Part shown: positions 23,703 through 32,017 of the stretch, one piece after another
Layout: each line of letters begins with the position of its first letter
Numbering within the stretch: the stretch's first letter is position 1
Source of the DNA: an uncultured bacterium
GTDB lineage: Bacteria; Actinomycetota; Coriobacteriia; Coriobacteriales; Coriobacteriaceae
Assembly: GCA_905214905.1 (NCBI GenBank)
Contig: CAJMNK010000017.1
Coordinates: 1-32,017, forward strand
Reading direction: 5' to 3'
Length of the DNA: 32,017 nt
Position numbers and translations under genes: made by a program
The notes under the pieces: model-generated
The model's database searches: none
Told to the model about the DNA's origin: nothing
Seen by the model: only the letters and a program-made list of their open reading frames with translations

Positions 23703-24392
23703 ATGGAAAACAAGAAGAAAAAGCGCTACGGCATCATTGCCGCCCTGCTGCTGTTGGTGCTGGCCGCCGGCGTTGGCACCTATGCATGGCTGACGGCACA
23801 GTCGAGCCTGCCCAACAACTTTACTACTGCAGGCATTAACAAGCCGACTACTGAACCCGATAACCCGAATAAGCCGCTTCCGGATGATAATACTAAGGTC
23901 AACGGCAACCTGACCGAGACCAAATGGGTTGCTGGCTCCAAGCTCGCTCCCGGCGTGACTGTTTCCAAGAATCCCAATGTGGGTATTGGTAAGGGGTCCG
24001 AGAACGCTTATGTGTACGCTTTCGTGAAGAACGAGACGGCGTCTGATACGGCCGTTGATTCCCATAAGACTTACTTCACCATTAATCAAGGCTGGAAAGC
24101 CGTTCAGGCAGATACCGTTACGGGAGAGTCGACTCATTATCTCGGTGGCCTTTTCGTTTATGTTGGCGATGGGACCGAGGCAACTCCGCTTATTGCCAGC
24201 AAGACCGAGGACAAGTGGACCGGTGAGCTGTTCAGCAATGTGACTACGCCCAAGGAGACCGAGCAAAAGGATTTCGCCAAGGATGCCAAGATGACGGTCA
24301 ACTGCTTCGTTTACGCTGCAGACAGCACCACTGAGGGCTCGGCTACGTCTGCTGAGACTGCTGCCAAGACTTGGGCCAACGGCCTGAACTAG
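23703..24392 (+). CDS. SipW-dependent TasA/CalY-like surface protein, putative major subunit
   Basis: A 229-residue secreted protein. The start MENKKKKRYGIIAALLLLVL and then GVGTYAWLTAQSS make the characteristic SipW-type signal peptide: a basic head, a hydrophobic stretch and G-T-x-A-x-L/F near the cleavage site. The mature part contains LAPGVTVSKNPNVGIGKGSENAYVYAFVKN, like the TasA/camelysin fold, whose members assemble into fibres in Bacillus. AAGGAAGAG at 23688-23696 is the strongest ribosome site in the operon and supports a high-abundance subunit. It has no sortase signal. A hairpin (24406-24449) after the gene may leave this transcript more abundant than the distal genes. Fibre formation is inferred from family knowledge only. 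Confidence 0.85.
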   Translation: MENKKKKRYGIIAALLLLVLAAGVGTYAWLTAQSSLPNNFTTAGINKPTTEPDNPNKPLPDDNTKVNGNLTETKWVAGSKLAPGVTVSKNPNVGIGKGSENAYVYAFVKNETASDTAVDSHKTYFTINQGWKAVQADTVTGESTHYLGGLFVYVGDGTEATPLIASKTEDKWTGELFSNVTTPKETEQKDFAKDAKMTVNCFVYAADSTTEGSATSAETAAKTWANGLN

Positions 24393-24405
24393 CCCCACCC
24401 CCACT

Positions 24406-24449
24406 GAGATCCCGGCCCACCCCCACCCCTATATTCGGGTCGGGATCTC
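24406..24449 (+). terminator. Intra-operon hairpin after the TasA-like gene
   Basis: GAGATCCCG (24406-24414) pairs with CGGGATCTC (24441-24449), with GGTCCCCCTTTG downstream. The lack of a real U-tract suggests partial termination or 3'-end protection rather than a full stop. Confidence 0.5.
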
Positions 24450-24481
24450 GGTCCCCCTTTGATCGACGATTGGCGAACGTA

Positions 24482-25129
24482 ATGCTCAACAATCTTTCCG
24501 ACAATCAGAAACGCACCTTGGCGCTTGCCGCGATGGCGCTGTTGGCCCTGGCGTGCCTGTGCGGCACGCTGGCTTTTACCGTTGATATGGTTCCGGCGAA
24601 CAACGTTCTATCGTTTGGCAGCGTGAAGGTACGAGTCTGTGAATACACCTTCAACGAGCAGGGTGAGGAGATTCCGTTTGAGCCCAACGAGCACGGGGAC
24701 TATCCCGACACCAAGGCCGGGGGTTCTGACATCAGCCGCATTGTGCGCGTGGAGAACGCTGGCACGCAGCCTGAGTACGTTCGCGCGCGTCTGCGCATGA
24801 CGTCGGTGGCGCCCGACGGTTCGAGCGCGGATGCTTCGGGCAGCGTTGCGTTTCATGTGAACGCGGGCGAGGGGTCCCCGTGGATCGATGGCGGCGATGG
24901 GTGGTACTACTACCGCGGATTGGCCGGGCGTGGCGGCACGCTCGACCCCGGCGCCATGACGGAAAGCCTCATGGACTCGCTGCGCTTTGTGGGCGACTAC
25001 CACGATGCCGCGCGCGGCGGCTCATTCAGGCTCGATATCGATGTTCAGGCCGTGCAGGCCAAAAACCAGCAGACAAGCGATACCGCCCTCGACGTACTTG
25101 ACGTTGTGGGTTGGCCGGAGGCGAACTAG
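24482..25129 (+). CDS. SipW-dependent secreted protein, minor component
   Basis: A 215-residue protein starting MLNNLSDNQKRTLALAAMAL, followed by LALACLCGTLAFTVD, a SipW-type signal peptide. The mature part (FGSVKVRVCEYTFNEQGEEI, then ISRIVRVENAGTQPEYVRAR) has the short beta-sandwich pattern shared with the protein at 30636: a conserved VENAGTQPEYVRARL/VKNTGSAPAYLRVAV motif, a WYYYRG or FYYWTS segment, and a conserved DIDVQAVQ/DISTQAIQ end. No good Shine-Dalgarno precedes ATG 24482, suggesting low expression or coupling to the upstream mRNA. No anchor is present. It may be an accessory or tip subunit of the putative fibre. Confidence 0.85.
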   Translation: MLNNLSDNQKRTLALAAMALLALACLCGTLAFTVDMVPANNVLSFGSVKVRVCEYTFNEQGEEIPFEPNEHGDYPDTKAGGSDISRIVRVENAGTQPEYVRARLRMTSVAPDGSSADASGSVAFHVNAGEGSPWIDGGDGWYYYRGLAGRGGTLDPGAMTESLMDSLRFVGDYHDAARGGSFRLDIDVQAVQAKNQQTSDTALDVLDVVGWPEAN

Positions 25130-25147
25130 CCCATGGAGATTAAGAAC

Positions 25148-28100
25148 ATGAACCGAGGCGTGCTCGGCAGGCTGGTTGCCGTGGCGACAATCGCCCTTTG
25201 CTGCGTTATGGTGCTGCCGGCGGCAGCGCATGCCGAGGATCAGACCGAATTCCATATCACAAACAGGAACGATTTCCTGGCGTGTGTCGCGCTGTCGCGA
25301 CAGCGCGACACGTCGCAGTGGCGCGTCTATCTCGATAACGATATCGTTCTTAACGATGATGATATGAATGCCATTGTTGAGGATACGGTCAAGCACCTTT
25401 CCTTTGGCAACAAAGAACATCCCTTTAAGGGCGTCTTTGACGGTCAAAACCATACCGTGAAGGGCCTGAACTACGAGAATAAGGTCTTGGATCCCGAGCG
25501 CGATACGGGCTTTTTTGCCGAGACCGATGGCGCCACCATCAAGAACTTCCTGGTCAAGGATGCCAACATTTGGGCTGACTTCCGCGGCGGCATTATCGTG
25601 GGCAGGGCGATCAACACCCACTTCGAAAACGTCATGGTCATGGAGAGCACCCTGCACGTTACGTGTGCCAACAACATGCTCAATGTGATTACCAATGCGG
25701 GTTTTGAGGGGGGGCTGATTGCCGGCGAGCTCGATGGTTGCACCCTCTACAACTGCGAGGTCCGTGGTGGCCGCGCCGTCAACAACACGACTTCGGGCGT
25801 ACAGGCAATCGGTGGCGAGGGCCTGTACATGGCGGCGTTTGCCGGCTACGTTAAAAACTCTACGATCGAATACTGCCGCGTCACGCCCACGCGAAGCGAG
25901 GATGGCTCCTCGATGGACATGACCGACGTCACCAATAAGTACGATGTGGCCATCGGCGCCCTGGGCGGCAACAACGTGTACGCTTCGGGCTTCGTCGGCT
26001 GCATGGCGGAAGGCGCTAAAGTCATCGACTGCTTTTCAACGGCGAAATGCTATAGCTATGCCGCGTCGTACGTGGGCGTTGTCTCCGTAACGCGCGCTTG
26101 GACGGGCGGTCTTGCAGGCCGCATCTTGTCCAAGAGCGGTAACGAGATCACTCGCAGCCATTTCGCCGGCGATTTGAGCTCGCGCCAGTACAACCCCATC
26201 GCCGTGATCCCCATTATTCAAAACGACGTGAACCTGGGCGGTATTGCTGCGCGCGCCAACAAGGGCGACGCCACGGTCACCGAGTGCTACTTTAAGCCGA
26301 GCGTGAGCCTAAAAGGCAGCAGCCAGGGTACTGCGGCTAAGAAAAAGATACCTTCGTTTGGCGGCGACGGCACCACCAAGGGCGACAGCTACGGTCCGTG
26401 GGATGACGAGCGCTACACCACGCGTGAGCTGTGGGAAGAGCACGACTATGACTTTTGCGCCGGCACCAAGCGCTCGACTGATAACGACAAGGCCCTGGGT
26501 GGCCAGCACACCAATGAGTGGGCGATGGACTACAAGCTGAATATCCCCGTGCATGGCCAGAGCGTTAAGGCGACGATTGATTTTCCCGGCGCGGGCACCG
26601 CGACAATCGAGGCGACCAAACTTGGTACTGATCAGAAGACCTCGGATCCGTACGCCTTTGCCGTGAGCGCCGTACTGGCGGGAACGGCCCAGGGCTTGGC
26701 CCATGGCGATACGTCGGTGACGTTCAGGCAGGAAACCTCCGCAAAGCCCGCGGGGCTGAGCGAGGCGAACGGCGGCTACCGCTTTATGGGCTGGTTCCGC
26801 GAGCCCGATGTGCGTGTGAATCGAATTGGACAAGACAACAGCTGGTTTGATGGCAAGACCGATGCTGCTGCTGTCGCTGCTGACAAACGCGTCGAGGAGA
26901 ACACGGCCCACGATGAGGCTTCGACCTACACCGCCGACAACGGAAGCGGCGTCGATGAAAAATTCGGCTTCAAGGGTAACGACCTCTTTATCGCTTCATA
27001 CGAGGCGCAGGTGCTGTTCTATAACGTTAAGGGCGAGACGCTTGATTGGAAAACCGGTGCCGCGCACGACAAGTCCACTGATTGGTATCGCTACGGCGTG
27101 GGTTTGACGCCCACGGCTCCCGAAGACCGCGAGGGGCTTTCCGCTACCGCGACATTTATCGGCTGGACCACGCAGCCTAGCAGCGAGGAAGGGATGCATG
27201 GCGGCTATGCGGCCATTACCTCGACTGAGCTTGCCGAGCTAAAAAACGCCGGTGCGTTCTATCCTGCCGGCACCGAGATCACTGTGCTTGGCCCTACCGA
27301 TTTTTATCCGGTGTACAGCGACTATGTGTCGAACATCATGACGGTGTTTGAGGGCAATGAGCAGGATGGGCTTGAAGATGTGACCCAGCGTGTCGACGTG
27401 GGCAACACTCATGTCGATGTCCAGACTGCCGAGGATGGGGCCAGCGTTTACACGGTGCAGGTGCGCGGCGTGGACAACAAGCCCTTGTCCGAAGGCGGCT
27501 CGCTGCCCGATGGCTACCGCTTCCTGGGTTGGTATGAAAACAAGCAGGCCGCCGATGGGTCCCAGGTCGAGGTGCGCGTAAGCCGTGACCCCAGCTATAA
27601 GCTTCCCGCAAACGTCGATCTGACCGTCCTGCATACCTATACGGCTCGTTTTGAGTACCGGGTGGACTATTACGTTCGGGCATTTACAAATAGCGGTCTA
27701 ACGGACAGCAAGAAGTTGTGCTCGATTTGGAATAAATACAAGTCGCCCTTCGAGGAAAACGTCGGCGCGACATATGTTCGTGAAAACATTATCCATTGGG
27801 GTGCTGGCACGGACGTCTCCGCCCATGTGCTACACGATGATAAGAATCCAGCAGATAAGTGCACCACCGCTCTCTCTGATGCGACGCAAATCGTTGCGCC
27901 TATTAACGCCTACTCGCATAATGTGCGTAACGACAGCGGCGCGAACACTCTCAAGGATATGATTGCCGACACTGATTTTCCAGGAGCCGGTAAACTGAGT
28001 GATGAGTGGAAAGCCTCAAGTATTAAAGTTCAATTTACCCCCGCGCATGATAGGTACCACTTCAGTTTTTGGACGCTCGAAAGACCCGACGACGGTTCCT

Positions 28101-30643
28101 GGACTTATATAAAGAATCCTTTTTCGAGTTTTGTTGAAACGACGGAGCAATATTATGTCCGTGCTATGGTGACCACGGACGTCAACTTCTATGACAAGAG
28201 TGGCAACGTCAAGCAGGTTGCTACTCGACGCTATAAAAGCAACTTGCTTCAGCAGAAAACGGCGGAAGGTAAAGATCCGACGTTCCTGTATTGCTATCCG
28301 CATATCTATAAGGATAGGACGGTTAATACAAAGCCCTACGACGGAAAGGATGGTGACGTCAATCCCAATCTGACGCTCGAAGCCTCTCCGACCGATACCG
28401 AGATGGCGGTGCCGGGTCATAAGTTCCTGGGCTGGATTTCGACCGCCGAGGTCCAGAAGGATTCTGACGTCTGGAAGTATATCTACGACGTCGCCGGCGA
28501 CTCCTATGTGACGAGTGATCCGGATAAGGCAGAGCCGTATCTGGCGACCGACGAGTCCAAGGTCACCCAGTGGCAGGATGCCTATCCGGTTTACGCGAAG
28601 TACGATGTTAACTACACCACCAACCTGCACCGCAAGGGCTTTGACGGAACGCCGGGCATCATAAATGTTCCGAAATTCGACATTACGCCCAAACTTGATC
28701 CCCAGCAGAACGGTGACGTGGTGGCTACGGTGAGCCCCGACATTACGACGACGGTGTATGCCGACGGTACTGGTGGCGCCTATCAGCTTAAGAAGCTCGA
28801 GATCGAGCTTCCCGACGGAACGGTAAAGAAGCTCGATCCGACGGGCGAAGGCGGCAATACCTATTCCTATACCGTGGAGCCGGGTAAACCCTATACGTTT
28901 GTGGCCTACTACACGCCCATTGCGGTGGTGTATCACCTGAACGACACCGATATCGATGGCAAGCTCGCGCAGGAGGGCAATACGCTCGACAGCCTTAAGG
29001 ATGGCATGCCGCTGCCGACGTATAACGTTGGCGACATCGATGCTGCAACGAACGCATACAATGCCTTCGTAGGCTGGACTGAAACCAAGCCGGTGTCCGA
29101 CAACGGCTATGTCGTTTGGTCGGACGGCGTTCCCATGGTGGATAAAAACACTGTGGTCAAGGCCCCCATGGAGCTGTACCCGGTTTACCGTACCAGCCCG
29201 GTGCATGTCCGATCAAATATCGATACCAACTTGGACGACCCCGGTTCCGTGCGTTATCTTTCGCGCACCGACTCTGGCGATCAAATTTCGCTGGAGGTAA
29301 AAGCTGCAACTGAGGAGGTTGTCGGCAAGGATGGCACCAAGTACGACTTTGTCGGTTGGTCTCGTGACTATGAATCCGATAGCAAATACACCCTGATGAC
29401 CGGTGATGACAAGTACCCCCTCGAGGGCAACGAGCCCTTTAAGGACGTGACGTACACTGCGGTGTACAAGATCACGCCATATAAGGTGCGCTATCACGGT
29501 GTCGACGGGTCGGTCATCTTTACGGCGACGGTCGACTCGGGCGATGAGCGCGCACAGGACGGCAAGCCAGGCTTCGTCTACACGGTCGATGTTCCCAAAA
29601 TGGACGAGAGCGGCAACCCTGTCTATGACAACAACGGTAATCCCGTGATGGAGCAAAAGTCCGTGGCATACGACCCGGACGCCCATTCCAAGATCGTCGC
29701 GCTGCTCGATGAGCGCGCGGCCGCCAATGGCGATATGCGTGAGCTCTTCTTGGAGTGGCGATATGTGGGCGCCGATGGCGTTGCGAAGTCTTGGGATGAG
29801 TTTAAGGGCAAGCCGGTCAAGGGCGACATGGACCTCTATCCCGTGACGTATCGCGTGGTCGCCAAGGATACATCCGACCCCGAGAACCACGTAACCATGA
29901 CCACCGCGCAGCTTAAATGGCTGCTCGATCCCAACGCCGCCAACACAGTCGACAATAGCGCCGACAAAGCACCCTTTAAGGTCTGCTTTGCTGAGCCGTT
30001 TATGGGGACGCAGCTGACTGTTACCGTTAAGCGGGCGAGCTACGGTCCTGATGCGTCCATGACGGAGGAACCCGTAAACGACCAGTATGTCTCGCTCTAC
30101 AGCCTGGGCTCGGGTAACGGTTCGTTCGACTTGGCCAACCGCCTGGAGTCCAAGAAGACGGGCGAAGGCAAGCAAGGCGACGGCAATGCCGTGTTCGACT
30201 TCGCCAAGACCCATGCGCTGACGATCGTCAAAAAGACCACCGATGCCAGCGCCATGGGACAAACGTTCCGCTTTAAGGTGGCACGCAAGGCGTCGGAGGA
30301 TTCTCCTGCCGAGACGCGCATGGTCGAGGTGAAAGTTAGCGAGAGGCGCGACGAAGACGGCGAGACCTGGTATGTCGGCAGCGTGCAATTTGCCGCGCCG
30401 ACGGGCATCTATACCGTCGAGGAAGACACGAATTGGGCATGGCGCTACGAGGGCGAGCTGAGCACGCCGGGCAAGGCGCCCGGTAAATCTGCCGAGCTGA
30501 CGATTTCGTCTGCTTCGAGCGCGGGCGATGCGATGGTGACGTGCGTCAACACGCGCGCGAAGGACAAATGGGTCGATGGCGGCTCGCGTGCCAAGAATGT
30601 TTGGGAAAACGGCACGCTGAGGAGGGAGGACAAGGATGACTAA
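25148..30643 (+). CDS. Giant repeat surface protein (GLUG/beta-helix head, InlB-type repeats, Cna-B end)
   Basis: An 1,831-residue secreted protein. Signal peptide MNRGVLGRLVAVATIALCCV... ends at PAAAHA/EDQ. The head (about residues 60-410) is a repetitive beta-structure with GLUG-like units (FKGVFDGQNHTVKGLNY, GFFAETDGATIKNFLVKDA, GGLIAGELDGCTLYNCEV). The long middle has at least eight modules carrying an F-x-G-W core (YRFMGWF, ATFIGWT, YRFLGWYE, HFSFWTL, HKFLGWI, NAFVGWT, YDFVGWS, LFLEWR), as in InlB B-repeat/Listeria-Bacteroides modules. The end is Cna-B-like (ALTIVKKTTDASAMGQTFRF ... GIYTVEED). It has no sortase signal and no membrane anchor. ATG 25148 has GGAG nine bases upstream; ATG 25133 lacks a well-placed site. 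It overlaps the next gene by 8 bases (ATGACTAA), so the two are coupled. Confidence 0.88.
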   Translation: MNRGVLGRLVAVATIALCCVMVLPAAAHAEDQTEFHITNRNDFLACVALSRQRDTSQWRVYLDNDIVLNDDDMNAIVEDTVKHLSFGNKEHPFKGVFDGQNHTVKGLNYENKVLDPERDTGFFAETDGATIKNFLVKDANIWADFRGGIIVGRAINTHFENVMVMESTLHVTCANNMLNVITNAGFEGGLIAGELDGCTLYNCEVRGGRAVNNTTSGVQAIGGEGLYMAAFAGYVKNSTIEYCRVTPTRSEDGSSMDMTDVTNKYDVAIGALGGNNVYASGFVGCMAEGAKVIDCFSTAKCYSYAASYVGVVSVTRAWTGGLAGRILSKSGNEITRSHFAGDLSSRQYNPIAVIPIIQNDVNLGGIAARANKGDATVTECYFKPSVSLKGSSQGTAAKKKIPSFGGDGTTKGDSYGPWDDERYTTRELWEEHDYDFCAGTKRSTDNDKALGGQHTNEWAMDYKLNIPVHGQSVKATIDFPGAGTATIEATKLGTDQKTSDPYAFAVSAVLAGTAQGLAHGDTSVTFRQETSAKPAGLSEANGGYRFMGWFREPDVRVNRIGQDNSWFDGKTDAAAVAADKRVEENTAHDEASTYTADNGSGVDEKFGFKGNDLFIASYEAQVLFYNVKGETLDWKTGAAHDKSTDWYRYGVGLTPTAPEDREGLSATATFIGWTTQPSSEEGMHGGYAAITSTELAELKNAGAFYPAGTEITVLGPTDFYPVYSDYVSNIMTVFEGNEQDGLEDVTQRVDVGNTHVDVQTAEDGASVYTVQVRGVDNKPLSEGGSLPDGYRFLGWYENKQAADGSQVEVRVSRDPSYKLPANVDLTVLHTYTARFEYRVDYYVRAFTNSGLTDSKKLCSIWNKYKSPFEENVGATYVRENIIHWGAGTDVSAHVLHDDKNPADKCTTALSDATQIVAPINAYSHNVRNDSGANTLKDMIADTDFPGAGKLSDEWKASSIKVQFTPAHDRYHFSFWTLERPDDGSWTYIKNPFSSFVETTEQYYVRAMVTTDVNFYDKSGNVKQVATRRYKSNLLQQKTAEGKDPTFLYCYPHIYKDRTVNTKPYDGKDGDVNPNLTLEASPTDTEMAVPGHKFLGWISTAEVQKDSDVWKYIYDVAGDSYVTSDPDKAEPYLATDESKVTQWQDAYPVYAKYDVNYTTNLHRKGFDGTPGIINVPKFDITPKLDPQQNGDVVATVSPDITTTVYADGTGGAYQLKKLEIELPDGTVKKLDPTGEGGNTYSYTVEPGKPYTFVAYYTPIAVVYHLNDTDIDGKLAQEGNTLDSLKDGMPLPTYNVGDIDAATNAYNAFVGWTETKPVSDNGYVVWSDGVPMVDKNTVVKAPMELYPVYRTSPVHVRSNIDTNLDDPGSVRYLSRTDSGDQISLEVKAATEEVVGKDGTKYDFVGWSRDYESDSKYTLMTGDDKYPLEGNEPFKDVTYTAVYKITPYKVRYHGVDGSVIFTATVDSGDERAQDGKPGFVYTVDVPKMDESGNPVYDNNGNPVMEQKSVAYDPDAHSKIVALLDERAAANGDMRELFLEWRYVGADGVAKSWDEFKGKPVKGDMDLYPVTYRVVAKDTSDPENHVTMTTAQLKWLLDPNAANTVDNSADKAPFKVCFAEPFMGTQLTVTVKRASYGPDASMTEEPVNDQYVSLYSLGSGNGSFDLANRLESKKTGEGKQGDGNAVFDFAKTHALTIVKKTTDASAMGQTFRFKVARKASEDSPAETRMVEVKVSERRDEDGETWYVGSVQFAAPTGIYTVEEDTNWAWRYEGELSTPGKAPGKSAELTISSASSAGDAMVTCVNTRAKDKWVDGGSRAKNVWENGTLRREDKDD

Positions 30644-31205
30644 GCGCAAGCGGATCGTTGCCCTCCTTGTCGGCGTCCTCCTTTTGGCCGGCGTCGTCGG
30701 CACCTTTGCGTGGCTTTCGGTTACGGGCGTGCTGGTCAACGAGTTTGGCTTTGGCTCGGTGGCGCCTTCGGTGGACGAGACGCTCAAGGACAACGTGAAA
30801 AGGGATGTCTCGGTAAAAAACACGGGCTCGGCTCCGGCATACCTGCGTGTCGCGGTGGATATCTACTGGCAGGATAAGGATGGCGCGCGCCTGTGGGATG
30901 AGCCGGTTGCCGGCACCGACTACACCATTGAGTGGGGCGATAAAGGCGATGCCGCCGCCACTAACAGCCCTTCGTCTTGGGTTCTTGCGAGCGACGGGTT
31001 CTACTACTGGACGTCTTCTGTTAAGCCGCTCGACAAGACGGGCGTGCTCATCAAGAGCGTGACTGAGCAGAAGGCAGATGGGAAGAATCTGGTCGTCGAC
31101 ATTTCGACCCAGGCGATTCAGTCCACGCCCGACGATGCGGTCACCGAGGCATGGAACTGTACGGTCAAAGATGGCGTGCTGGTGCCGCCGCACGGAGGTG
31201 CGTGA
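30636..31205 (+). CDS. SipW-dependent secreted protein, minor component
   Basis: A 189-residue protein whose ATG overlaps the stop of the giant protein gene; GGAGGGAGGACAAGG upstream is a strong ribosome site. The SipW-type signal peptide reads MTKRKRIVALLVGVLLLAGV then VGTFAWLSVTG. The mature part matches the 24482 protein in plan (VSVKNTGSAPAYLRVAVDIY; GFYYWTSSVKPL; NLVVDISTQAIQ), so the two are likely paralogues. It contains no anchor. The gene is followed by the membrane-anchored protein with a two-base gap. Its likely role is linking the giant protein to the wall-anchored base, which is inference from gene order. Confidence 0.87.
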   Translation: MTKRKRIVALLVGVLLLAGVVGTFAWLSVTGVLVNEFGFGSVAPSVDETLKDNVKRDVSVKNTGSAPAYLRVAVDIYWQDKDGARLWDEPVAGTDYTIEWGDKGDAAATNSPSSWVLASDGFYYWTSSVKPLDKTGVLIKSVTEQKADGKNLVVDISTQAIQSTPDDAVTEAWNCTVKDGVLVPPHGGA

Positions 31206-31207
31206 GT

Positions 31208-31906
31208 ATGGCGTTCCCGATTCGTAAAGGTGTTGCGCGCTCCTTGCGTTGCATGGTCGCGGCCATTTTCTGCGTGGTCGCGCTCGCTGTTCCCGCCCGT
31301 GCGTTTGCCGCTACTCCCGCGATTGCCTATGACGGAAATGCGCGTCAGCTGACGGTCTCGGGGGCGACGGACTCCTCGGGGGAGCCCGATCTGTTTTTGG
31401 CCTTTAAAGATCTGATGCCTGGCGATGTGCGTGATCAGCAGATAGAGATTCGTGCCACGGGTGTAAAGTCCCAGGTGCGCGTGTTTGTGCGTGCCGTTGT
31501 CGATCACGAGACGGCACGCCTGCTGTCGCCCATTACCCTAACGGCGTCGGCGGGCGATGGCTCTGCAGGTTGGCTCCAGACAGGAACACCGGGCAGCGTG
31601 TTCGCTTATCCCACGCAAATCGCCACGTTTACGAGCGATGGCAGCACGGTGCTTAATTTGCAGCTAAACGTTCCGACATCGGTGGGCAACGAGGTTGCCG
31701 ACGCAAACAAGGCAATTCGCTGGGAAATCACCGCCGAGGACGATGGCGAGAAGATCCCCATGCAGTCTGCTGACAGCAAGAAGCCCGGTTTGCTTGGTCT
31801 GGTGGCAACAGGCGACAACACGCTCACGTTGCTTTTGGTGTTGCTGACACTTGCAATCATCGCATTTATAGCCGCACTTCTTTTGTCCCGGAGGGATAAG
31901 CGCTAG
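31208..31906 (+). CDS. Cell-surface protein with LVATG sortase-like or membrane anchor tail
   Basis: A 232-residue protein. Sec signal peptide MAFPIRKGVARSLRCMVAAI ... cleaves near ARAFA/ATPA. The beta-rich body includes DLFLAFKDLMPGDVRDQQIEI, like the FKDVMPGD segment in surface proteins that sit with TasA/SipW systems. The tail is GLVATGDNT, then a 20-plus residue hydrophobic stretch (LTLLLVLLTLAIIAFIAALL) and SRRDKR. LVATG resembles an LPXTG sortase signal with V in place of P; if it is not cut by sortase the tail would be a plain membrane anchor. GGAGGTG (31194-31200), seven bases upstream, sets the start. As the only anchored product in the operon it is the best candidate for the base. 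Confidence 0.87.
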   Translation: MAFPIRKGVARSLRCMVAAIFCVVALAVPARAFAATPAIAYDGNARQLTVSGATDSSGEPDLFLAFKDLMPGDVRDQQIEIRATGVKSQVRVFVRAVVDHETARLLSPITLTASAGDGSAGWLQTGTPGSVFAYPTQIATFTSDGSTVLNLQLNVPTSVGNEVADANKAIRWEITAEDDGEKIPMQSADSKKPGLLGLVATGDNTLTLLLVLLTLAIIAFIAALLLSRRDKR

Positions 31907-31980
31907 GTTCATCTTCTAAACGCAACGCCCTCCCGGGCGGCAGGCACGAAGCTCCCTGCTCTACAGTCCTGCGCAAGACG

Positions 31981-32006
31981 AAGGCCACATTAAGTGGCCT
32001 TCTTTG
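31981..32006 (+). terminator. Intrinsic terminator at the end of the SipW operon
   Basis: AAGGCCAC (31981-31988) pairs with GTGGCCTT (31994-32001), with loop ATTAA, then CTTTG. The flanking CGCAA/TTGCG can extend the stem. It is 75 bases past the last stop. Confidence 0.75.
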
Positions 32007-32017
32007 CGTGCGGAACT

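Noticed and set aside
29213..30823. 536-codon minus-strand open frame
   Set aside because: Shadow of the giant repeat protein and the following SipW-type gene; no supporting signals.

Overview
The window looks like chromosomal DNA of a high-GC gut actinobacterium of class Coriobacteriia, most likely Collinsella. This is inferred from three things: GC-rich codon use, sortase-anchored Cna-B/Spy0128-type surface proteins, and many intergenic palindromic repeats. No 16S gene is present to confirm it.

Left part (1-6505) is housekeeping. It holds the 3' end of a cysteine synthase, mnmA (tRNA 2-thiouridylase), an M42 aminopeptidase and lemA on the minus strand, a TetR-type regulator, tRNA-Ser(UGA), and one long gene that fuses a TadA tRNA adenosine deaminase to a glycerate kinase. 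The gaps contain palindromic repeats of at least three families (1517-1587 and 6521-6589; 2891-3128; 6657-6784).

Middle part (7100-16200) is a surface-protein island. A protein of about 2,500 residues carries BspA-like leucine-rich repeats, a beta-helix, a stalk of self-crosslinking domains and an MPDTG sortase signal. Beyond the SRP RNA gene lies a minus-strand coiled-coil protein with an LANTG sortase signal. In both genes the signal peptide is out of frame with the mature protein, and in both the break falls exactly at a G/C homopolymer (G8 at 7156-7163; G9 at 16022-16030). One added G, or one lost G respectively, restores each reading frame. This is the classic layout of slipped-strand phase variation, with both genes OFF in this sequence.

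Next come a heterodimeric ABC exporter with one degenerate ATPase site (16339-20073), a DUF4143-type ATPase preceded by six 23-bp iteron-like repeats, a flavodoxin-family protein, and an array of five about 62-bp hairpin repeats (22379-22686).

The right end (22760-32000) is a likely operon for a SipW/TasA-like surface structure. It encodes a SipW-type signal peptidase, three small proteins with SipW-type signal peptides, an 1,831-residue repeat protein and a membrane-anchored protein with an LVATG sortase-like tail. A third G9 tract lies upstream of this operon. Three G/C tracts of 8-9 bases, each beside a surface-protein unit within about 16 kb, make a coordinated phase-variable surface locus the most interesting hypothesis here.
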